From Alteriqipengyuania bathyomarina_B (GTDB lineage Bacteria; Pseudomonadota; Alphaproteobacteria; Sphingomonadales; Sphingomonadaceae): a stretch of 64,000 bases of DNA. The notes beneath the pieces are model-generated. The model did no database searches, had not been told where the DNA came from, and saw nothing but the letters and a program-made list of their open reading frames with translations. A program made the translations under genes and the position numbers. The stretch is taken from assembly GCF_038594605.1 (NCBI RefSeq), contig NZ_JBCFZM010000003.1, positions 372,001 through 436,000 on the forward strand. Reading direction: 5' to 3'. Below, piece after piece: positions 26,693-34,611 of the stretch; the stretch's first letter is position 1; the number at the start of each line of letters is the position of its first letter.

Positions 26693-27840
26693 TGCGCCGT
26701 CTCGTCATACCCGGGCGCCAGGCGCTGCGTCTTGCCGTGCTGGCATGGCTGGCCCTGTTCGGTCCAGTTTCGATGGCGCCCGCTCAGGCGCAGGGGGCGG
26801 ACGATCTCCAGCAGAGCATCGCGCGTTGCGACGGTGGTGACAGAGCAGCGTGCCTTGCCGTCGGGCTCGTGCTGTCCGATGTCGACAACTCGGCCTACGA
26901 CGCCTTTCTCAGCCTGCGCTTCCTGCAACAGGCCTGCGCCGCGAACGAGGCGAAAGCCTGCGGTCGGCTGGCGCTGATTTTCTACGCCGGCGAAGGCGAT
27001 GTCGAGCGCGACCTGCCCAGCGCGGGCAACTTCGCGATGCGCGCGTGTTCGGGGCAAGATCGCGACGGGTGCGAAGTTGCCGAGGCGGTGTTTGCAGAGC
27101 CGGGATCGCCGCAGTTCGATGCCGAAAAAGCGCTCGGCTACCGCAAGACCAACTGCGCTTATGGCAATCGTCGGTCGTGCATCGATCTGGCGCGCATCCT
27201 CTATGCACTGGACGATGCGCTGCCCGCCGAACAGATCGCGCTCAACGCCTGCGACCCGGGCGATCCGGCCAGCGCGGATATCTGCGCCTTCGGCAACCGG
27301 CTGCAATCGCTGCGCCATCAGGCGGAGGCAGAACGCGAGGCCGCAATCCAGGCGGCGCGCAACGCGCAGGCGCGCGAGGATGCGGCGTTCGATCATTACA
27401 TGGCCCGGCGCGACTATGACGGGGCGCTGTATTATTCGCTCTACCACATGCGGTCGAAGAGCCACGCCGAACGGGCGATCATGGCCGCCGCGCGCGCAGG
27501 CGCGCTCGGGAGCATTTTCAAGGACCACTTCTACGTCCTCGAATACTGGTTCCCCTCGGGCCCGGTGGCGCAGATCGCGGCCTCGCAGATCGCGCAGGTC
27601 AGGCAGTCCAACGACTGCGGGATTTTCAACTGCACCAATACGCCCGGCGCCAGCGAAGCGCGGTGGCGGGCGGCGGGCGGAGGCCGATCGAGCAGCTCCT
27701 ATTCCGGAAGCGGCTCCTCCTACACTCCGAGACCGATGCCCAGCAGCGCGGACATCGCGAGGCAGACCCGCGACAAATACCGTTTCAACAACTGCACCGG
27801 CTCGCGGAGGCTCCCCAGCAGCCATCCGGTTTGCCAATAG
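26692..27840 (+). CDS. Exported Sel1-like repeat protein
   Basis: A 382-residue protein with signal peptide (VLAWLALFGPVSMAPAQAQG). Sel1/Hcp-like alpha-alpha repeats with paired cysteines occupy the first 200 residues: ARCDGGDRAACLAVGLVL, QQACAANEAKACGRLALIFYAGEGDVERDL and RACSGQDRDGCEVA. A coiled Ala/Glu stretch follows (AEREAAIQAARNAQAREDAAFDHYMARRD), then a Ser-rich C-terminus ending CTGSRRLPSSHPVC. Such repeats bind other proteins; the cysteines suggest a disulfide-stabilised extracytoplasmic form as in Helicobacter Hcp proteins. Second gene of the operon. Confidence 0.8.
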   Translation: MRRLVIPGRQALRLAVLAWLALFGPVSMAPAQAQGADDLQQSIARCDGGDRAACLAVGLVLSDVDNSAYDAFLSLRFLQQACAANEAKACGRLALIFYAGEGDVERDLPSAGNFAMRACSGQDRDGCEVAEAVFAEPGSPQFDAEKALGYRKTNCAYGNRRSCIDLARILYALDDALPAEQIALNACDPGDPASADICAFGNRLQSLRHQAEAEREAAIQAARNAQAREDAAFDHYMARRDYDGALYYSLYHMRSKSHAERAIMAAARAGALGSIFKDHFYVLEYWFPSGPVAQIAASQIAQVRQSNDCGIFNCTNTPGASEARWRAAGGGRSSSSYSGSGSSYTPRPMPSSADIARQTRDKYRFNNCTGSRRLPSSHPVCQ

Positions 27841-27856
27841 ATCCAGGAGTTTCTCA

Positions 27857-28747
27857 ATGAAGGTACTTGCAACAACCGCGACGCTGATTGCGGCCCTCGC
27901 CACGTTCGCTCTGGCGCCCGCCACCGCGCAATCTCCGGCGAAGGTCGAGGCGGGCGGCGGCAGCGCCGCGCTGGCCGGGCAGGCGGCATACAACTCGGGC
28001 GACTTCGCCACCGCCCGCGCGAAATATCAGGCCGGTTGCTTTACCGAAGGCAACAGCGCTGCCTGCACCAATCTTGGCGCCATGGCGACCAAGGGCGAAG
28101 GCGGTGCCAGCGATCTGGCTCTGGCCCGACGCGCCTATGGGACGGGCTGCGAGAAAGGCCAGGCCGAGGCGTGCGAGAACTATGGCTCGATGCTCAAGGC
28201 CGGAAAGGGCGGAGCGAAAGATGCAGCGGGCGCGATTGCCCCGCTGACGACCGCCTGCAATGCAAGCTTCGCCACCTCCTGCTACGATCTCGCAACCACC
28301 TATTTCTTCGGCCGGGTCGGCAACGGGCCGGATTACGCCAAGGCGCGGCAGTTCTTCGGCAAGGCCTGCCCCGAATACGCCGCCGACGGATGCTACGCCC
28401 TCGCGCTGCTTCAGCGCGATGGCCAGGGCGGTGCGGTCGATGCGGCGGGCGCGGCGAAGTCGTTCAAGCTATCATGCGAGGCGGGCAAGTCCGACGGGTG
28501 TCTCGAATACGGCGTCGCGCAATATAACGGCGCCGGTGTGGCGCAGGATTATGCCGGCGCGCGCAGCAGTTTCACCCAGGCATGCAACACCGGCAATGCA
28601 GGCGCCTGCATGAATGCCGCGATCATGTCGCGCGACGGGCAGGGCGGCGCGGCCGATCCGGCTGCGGCCAAGCGGCTCTTCGGCCTTGGCTGCAAGCTGG
28701 GCATTCAGGATGGTTGCACGCTCGCCGCCCGGATCGGCGCGTCGTGA
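27857..28747 (+). CDS. Exported cysteine-rich Sel1/Hcp-like repeat protein
   Basis: A 296-residue protein with signal peptide ending ATAQ. Seven or so near-perfect Hcp-type repeats of about 36 residues each follow, with cysteines two helices apart: AGCFTEGNSAACTNLGAMATKGEGG, TGCEKGQAEACENYGSMLKAGKGG, TACNASFATSCYDLATTYFFG, KACPEYAADGCYALALLQRDGQGG, LSCEAGKSDGCLEYGVAQYNG, QACNTGNAGACMNAAIMSRDG. Only short pieces are quoted. The regularity implies a superhelical protein-binding scaffold in the periplasm. AGGAGTTTCTCA precedes the ATG. The stop overlaps the next start (GTGA). Confidence 0.88.
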   Translation: MKVLATTATLIAALATFALAPATAQSPAKVEAGGGSAALAGQAAYNSGDFATARAKYQAGCFTEGNSAACTNLGAMATKGEGGASDLALARRAYGTGCEKGQAEACENYGSMLKAGKGGAKDAAGAIAPLTTACNASFATSCYDLATTYFFGRVGNGPDYAKARQFFGKACPEYAADGCYALALLQRDGQGGAVDAAGAAKSFKLSCEAGKSDGCLEYGVAQYNGAGVAQDYAGARSSFTQACNTGNAGACMNAAIMSRDGQGGAADPAAAKRLFGLGCKLGIQDGCTLAARIGAS

Positions 28748-29388
28748 GGGCGTCGGGCGCCGGGTATCTGGCACGAAGCGGCATCACCGCCGCGTGCTTC
28801 GCGATGGCCGTCGCGGCCTTCGCGCAAGTGCCCGCCCTCGCTTCCCCCGCGCAAACCGATAGCGGCCCTTCCGACGAGCAGATCTGCGAGGTTCGTTACA
28901 CCAACATCCGGATGAACATCTTCCCCGTCCCCGGCTCGCGTACGGTTAGCGAGGAAGAACTCGCCTGGGCGAAGCAGCAGACCGAGCGGAAGGAGCGCGG
29001 CGAATCCTGCCTCCTGCCCGATGGCTTCGCCGCCCAGTTCAGGGATGCGATGCGTCATAACGCAGCCTTCGAGGCGGGCACCCGCACGGCGGTTTCTCCG
29101 CGAACAACGGGTGAGCAGCTTGTCTGCGCCGCAGTCTGGAACCGCTGGAATTATGCGGTCGACAGTGCGGCGGGTGCGGACTTCGTGCAGGCGCTGCGCC
29201 CCGAGCTTTCCGCCGCCAACGCCGACAGGCGCGAGGCGTTCTGGCGCGCGCAGGATGGCGAGGCGGGGCAGGCGGGGGACGAAGGGACTGCCGCAGAGGA
29301 ACAGGCCGACGACCTCTACGCAGCTTATGCCCAGAACGAGAAGGGCGGTCTCGAACGGCTGATGGAGAGGCTGGCGATATGCGAATGA
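28744..29388 (+). CDS. Exported protein of unknown function
   Basis: A 214-residue protein starting at GTG 28744, overlapping the previous stop as GTGA. A signal peptide-like segment (ITAACFAMAVAAFAQVPALA) is followed by EQICEVRYTNIRMNIFPVPGSRTVSEEELAWAKQQ. The C-terminal half is Ala/Glu-rich and helical, with WNRWNYAVDSAAGADFVQALRPELSAAN. Cysteines at ICE, ESCLL, LVCAA and AICE are spread along it. No repeats are obvious. Function unknown; operon position links it to the Sel1-like proteins. Confidence 0.75.
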   Translation: MRASGAGYLARSGITAACFAMAVAAFAQVPALASPAQTDSGPSDEQICEVRYTNIRMNIFPVPGSRTVSEEELAWAKQQTERKERGESCLLPDGFAAQFRDAMRHNAAFEAGTRTAVSPRTTGEQLVCAAVWNRWNYAVDSAAGADFVQALRPELSAANADRREAFWRAQDGEAGQAGDEGTAAEEQADDLYAAYAQNEKGGLERLMERLAICE

Positions 29389-30506
29389 GCAAGACCCGGA
29401 AACACGCCAGCAAGGGGGCTGGAATGTATCGGAAATTGAAAGACGCGCTCGCGTTGCTCTTCCTCGCGGGCATCTGCGGCACGGCCCATGCCCAAGCGCC
29501 CGACGGCGACGCCGTGATGGAGCTTCATCGAAGCGGCCTTGCTTTCGACGCGCAGGGAAACACCGCCGCGGCGCTGCCCGCGTTCACCAAGGCCTGCGAT
29601 CTCGGCCTGCCCGCAGCCTGCACCATGGCGGGGCTCATCGAGCACGAAGCTGCCCGAACCACAGACCACCACATGCGCGCCGCCCGGCTGTTCGCGAAAG
29701 CTTGCCGGGCGGGGGACGACCTTGCCTGCATGCAGACCGGCATCGCCATTGGCCCGCTTTCGCGTGCCAGCTCCGAAGCGCCGGGCAGCACCATGGTCCT
29801 CGCGCTGCTCGCGATGGCGGAGGAGTGCCGCCATTCCAACGGCGAGCAGGCATGCGTCGATACGGCGCAATTGCTCGGGGCGGATGAGGAACACGAAGCC
29901 GATCTGGTGGCGGCGCGCGCCTATGCCGAGCGCGGCTGCGAGAAAGAGCGTTTTGCGGCCTGTGCCGGGGTCGCCATGCTGCCGGGCAAGCCGAGGACAC
30001 GCGCAGAGACGGTCCAACGCAATGTGGCCTTGTGCACCGGCGGCTGGGCGGGCGGTTGCGACGCGCTGCTCAATCCGTTGATGGCGGGCGTCGCGGGTGA
30101 GAACACCGAGCACCATCTGGACGTGTTGAAGGGCGTTTGCGAACAGCAGTTGGGCATCGCCTGCGCCAATCTTGGCCTGTATTTTTCCCATGGACCCGAG
30201 GACGCCCGCTCTTTCGAAATGGCCCGCAGCTATATGCGGCTTGGCTGCGATGAGTTCGTCGCCAAGGCGTGCTTTGCATTCGGAGTGATGCACAAGAAGG
30301 GTATCGGCGGGCCGGTCAATGAAGCGCGAGCAGTGTCGCTGGTGGCGCATTCCTGTGAACTCGGCGAACCCAAGGCGTGCTTCACCCTCGTGGGCATCGC
30401 GGCGAAGGCCGACGACGGCGAAGCGGGTGGGATCGCGGCGTCCGAGGCGTTGCGCCGAGCCTGCAGACTGGGCGATCAGGTGTCGTGCGAGGCGCAGAGG
30501 TTGTGA
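29385..30506 (+). CDS. Exported cysteine-rich Sel1/Hcp-like repeat protein
   Basis: A 373-residue protein starting at ATG 29385, which overlaps the upstream stop as ATGA. An internal ATG at 29424 would also give a signal peptide (LALLFLAGICGTAHA). Hcp-type repeats occur at both ends: FTKACDLGLPAACTMAGLIEHEA, FAKACRAGDDLACMQTG, then RLGCDEFVAKACFAFGVMHKKGIGG, HSCELGEPKACFTLVG and RACRLGDQVSCEAQRL. The middle is less regular. Like its neighbour at 27857 it should be a disulfide-stabilised scaffold. Confidence 0.85.
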   Translation: MSKTRKHASKGAGMYRKLKDALALLFLAGICGTAHAQAPDGDAVMELHRSGLAFDAQGNTAAALPAFTKACDLGLPAACTMAGLIEHEAARTTDHHMRAARLFAKACRAGDDLACMQTGIAIGPLSRASSEAPGSTMVLALLAMAEECRHSNGEQACVDTAQLLGADEEHEADLVAARAYAERGCEKERFAACAGVAMLPGKPRTRAETVQRNVALCTGGWAGGCDALLNPLMAGVAGENTEHHLDVLKGVCEQQLGIACANLGLYFSHGPEDARSFEMARSYMRLGCDEFVAKACFAFGVMHKKGIGGPVNEARAVSLVAHSCELGEPKACFTLVGIAAKADDGEAGGIAASEALRRACRLGDQVSCEAQRL

Positions 30507-30558
30507 TCGGACGGGGGGCGCCAGCAATGGCGGCGGCAGATAGGGGGGCAGTGGTTCG

Positions 30559-31386
30559 ATGAAGCAGACAGGATCCCGGGCGCGGGCAGCGCTGGCGAGC
30601 ATCGCGCTTCTTGCCATGACGTCGACGTCATCCGCGCTTGCGCAGACGGCGGATCGCGAGGTGCCGGACGAATATCCCGAGTACGAATTCGTCTGCCCCG
30701 ATGGCGGGTATCAAAGCGGCTGCGATGCGGCCGATATCGCGGACGCGACCGATGTCGAGAGCGCCCGGCCTTCCGACTTTGGCGAGGGGTGTCTTTACCG
30801 GACCGAGGCCGATTGCTCGGTCATCGCCAACGGGCGGGTCGCGCGGTTCTCCGATGGACCCGATCTCTACTGGCAGTTGCTCAGCCTGCAGCCGAACGAC
30901 GGCCCGCATGTCGAGATGCTGGTGCTCGCAGAGATGCACGATGCCTTCGCGTATCTCCTGTTTGCCAAGCAGGTCGAAGGCTATTTCGATCCACCCGTGG
31001 CTGCCCGCGACGGGGATGGCCGGTTCATCCTGCATGTGCCCGCGCGCAATCGCGGGCTGGGTAACGAAGACCTCGTGCTGTTCACCAGTGGCGAAGGCTG
31101 GAACTGGACCAGCGCCTTGCAGATCATGAGCGAGGTCGACCGGCTGTTGCCGGACGGGTTTGCCATCGCATCGCCGGTCGCCTTCGACTTCCGCGAAGGC
31201 TCGGCATTCGCGCTCGTGCGTAGGGACGACGACGCAGGGTGCTGCGCGACCGGCGGGACCGTGCTGCTGGATTTCGAGCAATCGGACCACAGTCTCTCGG
31301 TCGCGCACGTACGATTCATCGAAACGATGCCGGTCGGACGCGAGCACGACGCCTATCCCCGGGACCATCAGAAAAGCGACGAGTGA
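30559..31386 (+). CDS. Exported protein of unknown function at end of Sel1-like cluster
   Basis: A 275-residue protein with signal peptide MKQTGSRARAALASIALLAMTSTSSALA. The N-terminus of the mature protein is Cys/Asp-rich (EYEFVCPDGGYQSGCDAADIADATD and FGEGCLYRTEADC). The remainder looks beta-rich: MLVLAEMHDAFAYLLFAKQV, RFILHVPARNRGLGNEDLVLF, FALVRRDDDAGCCATGGTVLLDFEQ. Paired cysteines again suggest an oxidised location. It starts 52 bases after the previous gene. I do not recognise the family. Confidence 0.75.
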   Translation: MKQTGSRARAALASIALLAMTSTSSALAQTADREVPDEYPEYEFVCPDGGYQSGCDAADIADATDVESARPSDFGEGCLYRTEADCSVIANGRVARFSDGPDLYWQLLSLQPNDGPHVEMLVLAEMHDAFAYLLFAKQVEGYFDPPVAARDGDGRFILHVPARNRGLGNEDLVLFTSGEGWNWTSALQIMSEVDRLLPDGFAIASPVAFDFREGSAFALVRRDDDAGCCATGGTVLLDFEQSDHSLSVAHVRFIETMPVGREHDAYPRDHQKSDE

Positions 31387-31548
31387 GCTGGCCCATAAGG
31401 GTTGAGTGCCGACCTCTATCCCCCTTTTTCACGCTCGCGGTCCTTCCCCAAACTGCCGTTTTCGTTAAAAATTCACTCCTCGGCCCTATAGACGGCGCAT
31501 CGGGCGCCCGGGGGGTGCCGAACCGATCGACGAACAGATGGCTGGGCT

Positions 31549-32541
31549 ATGGGTAATGACAAAATCGGGCGCGATGTACTGGCATTTCTGGCCGGGAATT
31601 TGCTCGATCCGACACCGCTGAACTACCGCTTCGGCTATCTGTACCTGACCCGGTCGAGCAAGGTCATCGTGCACGAGACCGATACCTATATCGAAAACGG
31701 CATGCGCATGAAGCAGGAGACGGTCGTCGAGTTCATGGGCAAGCATGCCTCAGCTTCCGAAGATCCCGAAGAACGCCTCGCCGCGCGCGACGAGGCGGTC
31801 GAAATGTTTCTTAATGCCGCAGGCGATCTGGCCCGCGAGACCAAGCGGCAGGCCGATGGGGTCGGCCGCGACATCGCCGAGGAAAGCCAGGTCATCCGCG
31901 ACGGCGCCGAGGGAGAGGATCTGAAAGGGGCGATCCGCCGCATCGTCGACCGCGCCGACGAAGCCGAGCGCGAGCTTGCCAATGCGTCGAACCGGATCGA
32001 TCGCCTGCAGCGCGATCTCGAGGAAGCGCGCAACAAGGCTTCGGTCGACGAACTGACCAACATTCCCAATCGCCGCGCGACCCGGGCGGCCTTGCAGGAT
32101 CTGGAGATCCGCAAGGTGCGCTATTGCCTTGCGATCATCGACATCGACCACTTCAAGGCGATCAACGACAATTACGGCCATCCGGTCGGCGATCGCGCGC
32201 TCAAACTGGTTGCCAGTGCGCTGACCGAAGCACTCGCGCCGTGGCACGTCGCGCGCTGGGGCGGCGAGGAATTTCTCGTGATCGCCGAGATACCCGATGC
32301 CGGCCACGTCTGTGAAAAGGTGCAGGAGGCGAAAGACGCGCTGGCGGATCGTAACCTGAAACTGCGCGAAACGGACGAGCCGATGGGCGCGATCACCTTC
32401 TCTGCCGGAGTTGCCGTCAATTCGGCCGACAGCGACGACACGCTGCGCCGTGCGGACAATGCTCTTTATGCGGCGAAGAAGGCGGGGCGCAACGCCGTGC
32501 TGGTCGCGCCGGAAACCGGCCGGGTAGAGGACGCCGCCTGA
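31549..32541 (+). CDS. Diguanylate cyclase (GGDEF family, GGEEF motif)
   Basis: A 330-residue soluble protein. The N-terminal 130 residues are an unrecognised domain followed by a coiled coil (ADEAERELANASNRIDRLQRDLEEARNK). The GGDEF domain starts at VDELTNIPNRRATRAAL, with IDIDHFKAINDNYGHPVGDRAL and the active site RWGGEEFLVIAE, so it should make cyclic di-GMP. The RxxD inhibitory site is not evident four to five residues upstream of GGEEF. It lies downstream of the Sel1-like cluster but about 160 bases away. Confidence 0.9.
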   Translation: MGNDKIGRDVLAFLAGNLLDPTPLNYRFGYLYLTRSSKVIVHETDTYIENGMRMKQETVVEFMGKHASASEDPEERLAARDEAVEMFLNAAGDLARETKRQADGVGRDIAEESQVIRDGAEGEDLKGAIRRIVDRADEAERELANASNRIDRLQRDLEEARNKASVDELTNIPNRRATRAALQDLEIRKVRYCLAIIDIDHFKAINDNYGHPVGDRALKLVASALTEALAPWHVARWGGEEFLVIAEIPDAGHVCEKVQEAKDALADRNLKLRETDEPMGAITFSAGVAVNSADSDDTLRRADNALYAAKKAGRNAVLVAPETGRVEDAA

Positions 32542-32554
32542 CCGGCGATCTGCA

Positions 32555-33106
32555 ATGTCGTCCTTCCTCTTCGGTTTCGCGGCGGCCCTGCTGCTGACGA
32601 TCGGCGCGCGCGACCAGTTGCTGGTGGCGCGCCTTGCCGAGCCGCTGGGCGGGGTGATCCTCGCAGCGAGCCTCGTCTCCGCAGTCGCGACGGCGCTGGC
32701 GATGGCACTGGCGGGCAATGCCATCGCGGCAATCCTGCCCATTGCCGCCCAGCACATGCTGGTCGCCATCGCGCTCGTCGTCGCCTCTGTCGAACTGTTC
32801 TGGCCGAACCGCGACAAGCGTCCGAAGGAACCGACCCATTCGCCGTTTGCGGCTTTGATCGTCCTGCTTGCGCGCCAATGGGGCGATGCCGCCCGCTTCC
32901 TGCTGTTCGCCCTTTCTGCCGCGACCGCGCTGCCCGCTTATGTCGCCGCAGGCGGAGCGGTGGGCGCGGCGCTCGCGCTCGCCGGGGGCTGGGCCTTGGG
33001 GGCCGATCTGGAAAATCTCCCCTTGCGCGCCTTCCGGCTGGTGATGGGCGCGATCGTGTTGCTCGTCGGCATCGTCATCGGCCTTGGCGCACGCGGGATC
33101 GTGTGA
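32555..33106 (+). CDS. Divergent GDT1/UPF0016-like membrane protein
   Basis: A 183-residue protein with six hydrophobic segments arranged as two similar halves. The first half begins LFGFAAALLLTIGARDQLLVARLAEPLGG and the second FAALIVLLARQWGDAARFLLFALSA. Their layout resembles the UPF0016/GDT1 Mn2+/Ca2+ transporter family, whose signature is E-x-G-D-K-[TS]. Here the motif is GARDQ in one half and QWGDAAR in the other, so the acidic cation site is largely lost. The family call is tentative. The start is 13 bases after the diguanylate cyclase stop. Confidence 0.6.
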   Translation: MSSFLFGFAAALLLTIGARDQLLVARLAEPLGGVILAASLVSAVATALAMALAGNAIAAILPIAAQHMLVAIALVVASVELFWPNRDKRPKEPTHSPFAALIVLLARQWGDAARFLLFALSAATALPAYVAAGGAVGAALALAGGWALGADLENLPLRAFRLVMGAIVLLVGIVIGLGARGIV

Positions 33107-33219
33107 TCGATCCGATCCAGCCAATCACTGTAATCGAAGCCTTGCGTGGAAAGCCTTTCGGTTTCGCTCGTTGAGGATACGAAACCCCTCTCCCCCAAGG
33201 ATACTACAGGAGACCAAAC

Positions 33220-33681
33220 ATGGCCCAATCCGGCGATAATTCTAAGACTGCACTGGTACAGGAACTCAACGGCCTGCTGGCCGACCACCTGGCGCTCTAT
33301 TTCAAGACCAAGAACTTTCACTGGCACGTGACCGGCCCGCGCTTTCGCGATCTGCACCTGCTGTTTGACGAGCAGGCGATCGAGATCCGCGACCAGATCG
33401 ACGCCATCGGAGAGCGTGTGCGAAAGCTTGGCGAAGTGACCCTGACCTCCATCGGCTCGGTCGCCCGCGCCACGCAGGTCAAGGATCAGGACTCGACCGA
33501 TCTGGCCCCCGACGCGATGGTTCAGGAACTGCACGACGATAACGTCGCCATGGTCAAGCGCCTGAAAGGTATGAAGCCGCTGGCCGAAGAAGCGGGCGAC
33601 AATGCCACTGATGGCCTGCTCGACGATTGGACCGATATGGCGGAGGAACGCGCGTGGTTCCTCAAGTCGACGCTCGGCTAA
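33220..33681 (+). CDS. dps: Dps-family DNA-protecting ferritin-like protein
   Basis: A 153-residue mini-ferritin that oxidises and stores iron and can bind DNA during starvation or oxidative stress. LNGLLADHLALYFKTKNFHWHVTGPRFRDLHLLFDEQAIEIRDQID shows, in short, the di-iron ferroxidase ligands: His in NFHWHV, Asp in FRDLH and Glu in DEQAIE. The start follows a CAGGAGACCAAAC site. A clear hairpin terminator follows the stop. Confidence 0.95.
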   Translation: MAQSGDNSKTALVQELNGLLADHLALYFKTKNFHWHVTGPRFRDLHLLFDEQAIEIRDQIDAIGERVRKLGEVTLTSIGSVARATQVKDQDSTDLAPDAMVQELHDDNVAMVKRLKGMKPLAEEAGDNATDGLLDDWTDMAEERAWFLKSTLG

Positions 33682-33703
33682 GCCCGACACCGGCGATTGC
33701 ATG

Positions 33704-33747
33704 AAGGGCCGGACCGGTGGCTTGCCGGGTCGGCCCTTTGCTTTATT
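33704..33747 (+). terminator. Rho-independent terminator of dps
   Basis: The arms AAGGGCCGGACC (33704-33715) and GGGTCGGCCCTT (33727-33738) form a long GC stem, followed by TTGCTTTATT. It lies 22 bases after the dps stop codon. Confidence 0.8.
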
Positions 33748-33748
33748 C

Positions 33749-34222
33749 GTGATCGGCGTGCGCCACCTGCTCCCCAAACCCGCCGAGCGGCTTGCCCTGC
33801 GCATCGCGCATCGCCTGCGCCATTACTGGCGCAGGATCGCGAGGCCACAGCTGCGCGGCGTCAGCGTGCTGTTGCGCGATGGCCAGGGGCGGGTGCTGAT
33901 GGTCCGTCATGCCTATGGGCCGCCTCAGTGGAGCCCACCGGGCGGCGGCATTGCGCGCGGCGAGCCGCCCGAGGACGCCGCGCGGCGCGAGATGGAGGAA
34001 GAGCTGGGGCTGCGGATCGAACGGCTGGTCCTGCTCGGCACGCTGAGCGAAACCATTTCGGGCGCGCCGCACACCGCCTACCTGTTCACTGCGCAGATCG
34101 ATGCGCTGCCCCGGCCCGACGGGCGCGAAGTGGTCGAGGCGCGGTTCTTCGCCCTCGACGGCCTGCCACCTGAAATGAGTGCGCTGACCCGCCGCAGACT
34201 GGCGATCCTCGCCGAAAGCTAG
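33749..34222 (+). CDS. NUDIX hydrolase
   Basis: The Nudix box is visible as GGGIARGEPPEDAARREMEEEL (only part quoted is exact to G-x5-E-x7-REVEE-type spacing). This fold hydrolyses nucleoside diphosphate-linked substrates. I start at GTG 33749 (MIGVRHLLPK), giving 157 residues. The longer ATG start at 33701 would be encoded by the dps terminator hairpin and is unlikely. An N-terminal basic helix (ERLALRIAHRLRHYWRRI) precedes the domain. It overlaps the convergent gene at 34219 by four bases. Confidence 0.88.
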   Translation: MIGVRHLLPKPAERLALRIAHRLRHYWRRIARPQLRGVSVLLRDGQGRVLMVRHAYGPPQWSPPGGGIARGEPPEDAARREMEEELGLRIERLVLLGTLSETISGAPHTAYLFTAQIDALPRPDGREVVEARFFALDGLPPEMSALTRRRLAILAES

Positions 34223-34578
34223 AAGAGCTTGGCCTTGCTTTCGCAGTCGGCATAGCGCGCCTTCAGGTCGGCAAGAGGCTTGGCGGACTTCTTCGCATCG
34301 GCGATAACGGTATCTCCCGCGATCGCCATGTCGGCGACCACTTCGCTTGTCGCTTTGTCGCTCAAGCTCTCGGCATACTCTATGTAGCGCGAGCCGAGGG
34401 CGCCGGCCGCCTTCTTTTCTGCAGACTTTGTGTCGTCGCGCATGACGAGGGAGATCGCGATAAAGGCGCATGTGACCGCGTCGTCATAGCCGACGGGCGG
34501 TGGTGCGGCCGCTTCCTGTGCCGCGACGGGCGAAGCGAGAAGTACCGCGAGCGGCAGGAGCATGCGGATCATCGCCAT
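34219..34578 (-). CDS. Small exported helical protein
   Basis: A 119-residue hypothetical protein with signal peptide MAMIRMLLPLAVLLASPVAA. The mature part is Ala/Lys-rich and helical, with cysteines in DAVTCAFIAISL and RYADCESKAKLF. Size and cysteine placement recall the protein at 26342-26692. It lies 33 bases downstream of the dinB gene on the same strand. Function unknown. Confidence 0.7.
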   Translation of the reverse strand: MAMIRMLLPLAVLLASPVAAQEAAAPPPVGYDDAVTCAFIAISLVMRDDTKSAEKKAAGALGSRYIEYAESLSDKATSEVVADMAIAGDTVIADAKKSAKPLADLKARYADCESKAKLF

Positions 34579-34611
34579 CGAATAATCCCGTCTCGCAAAG
34601 CCGACAAGCTA

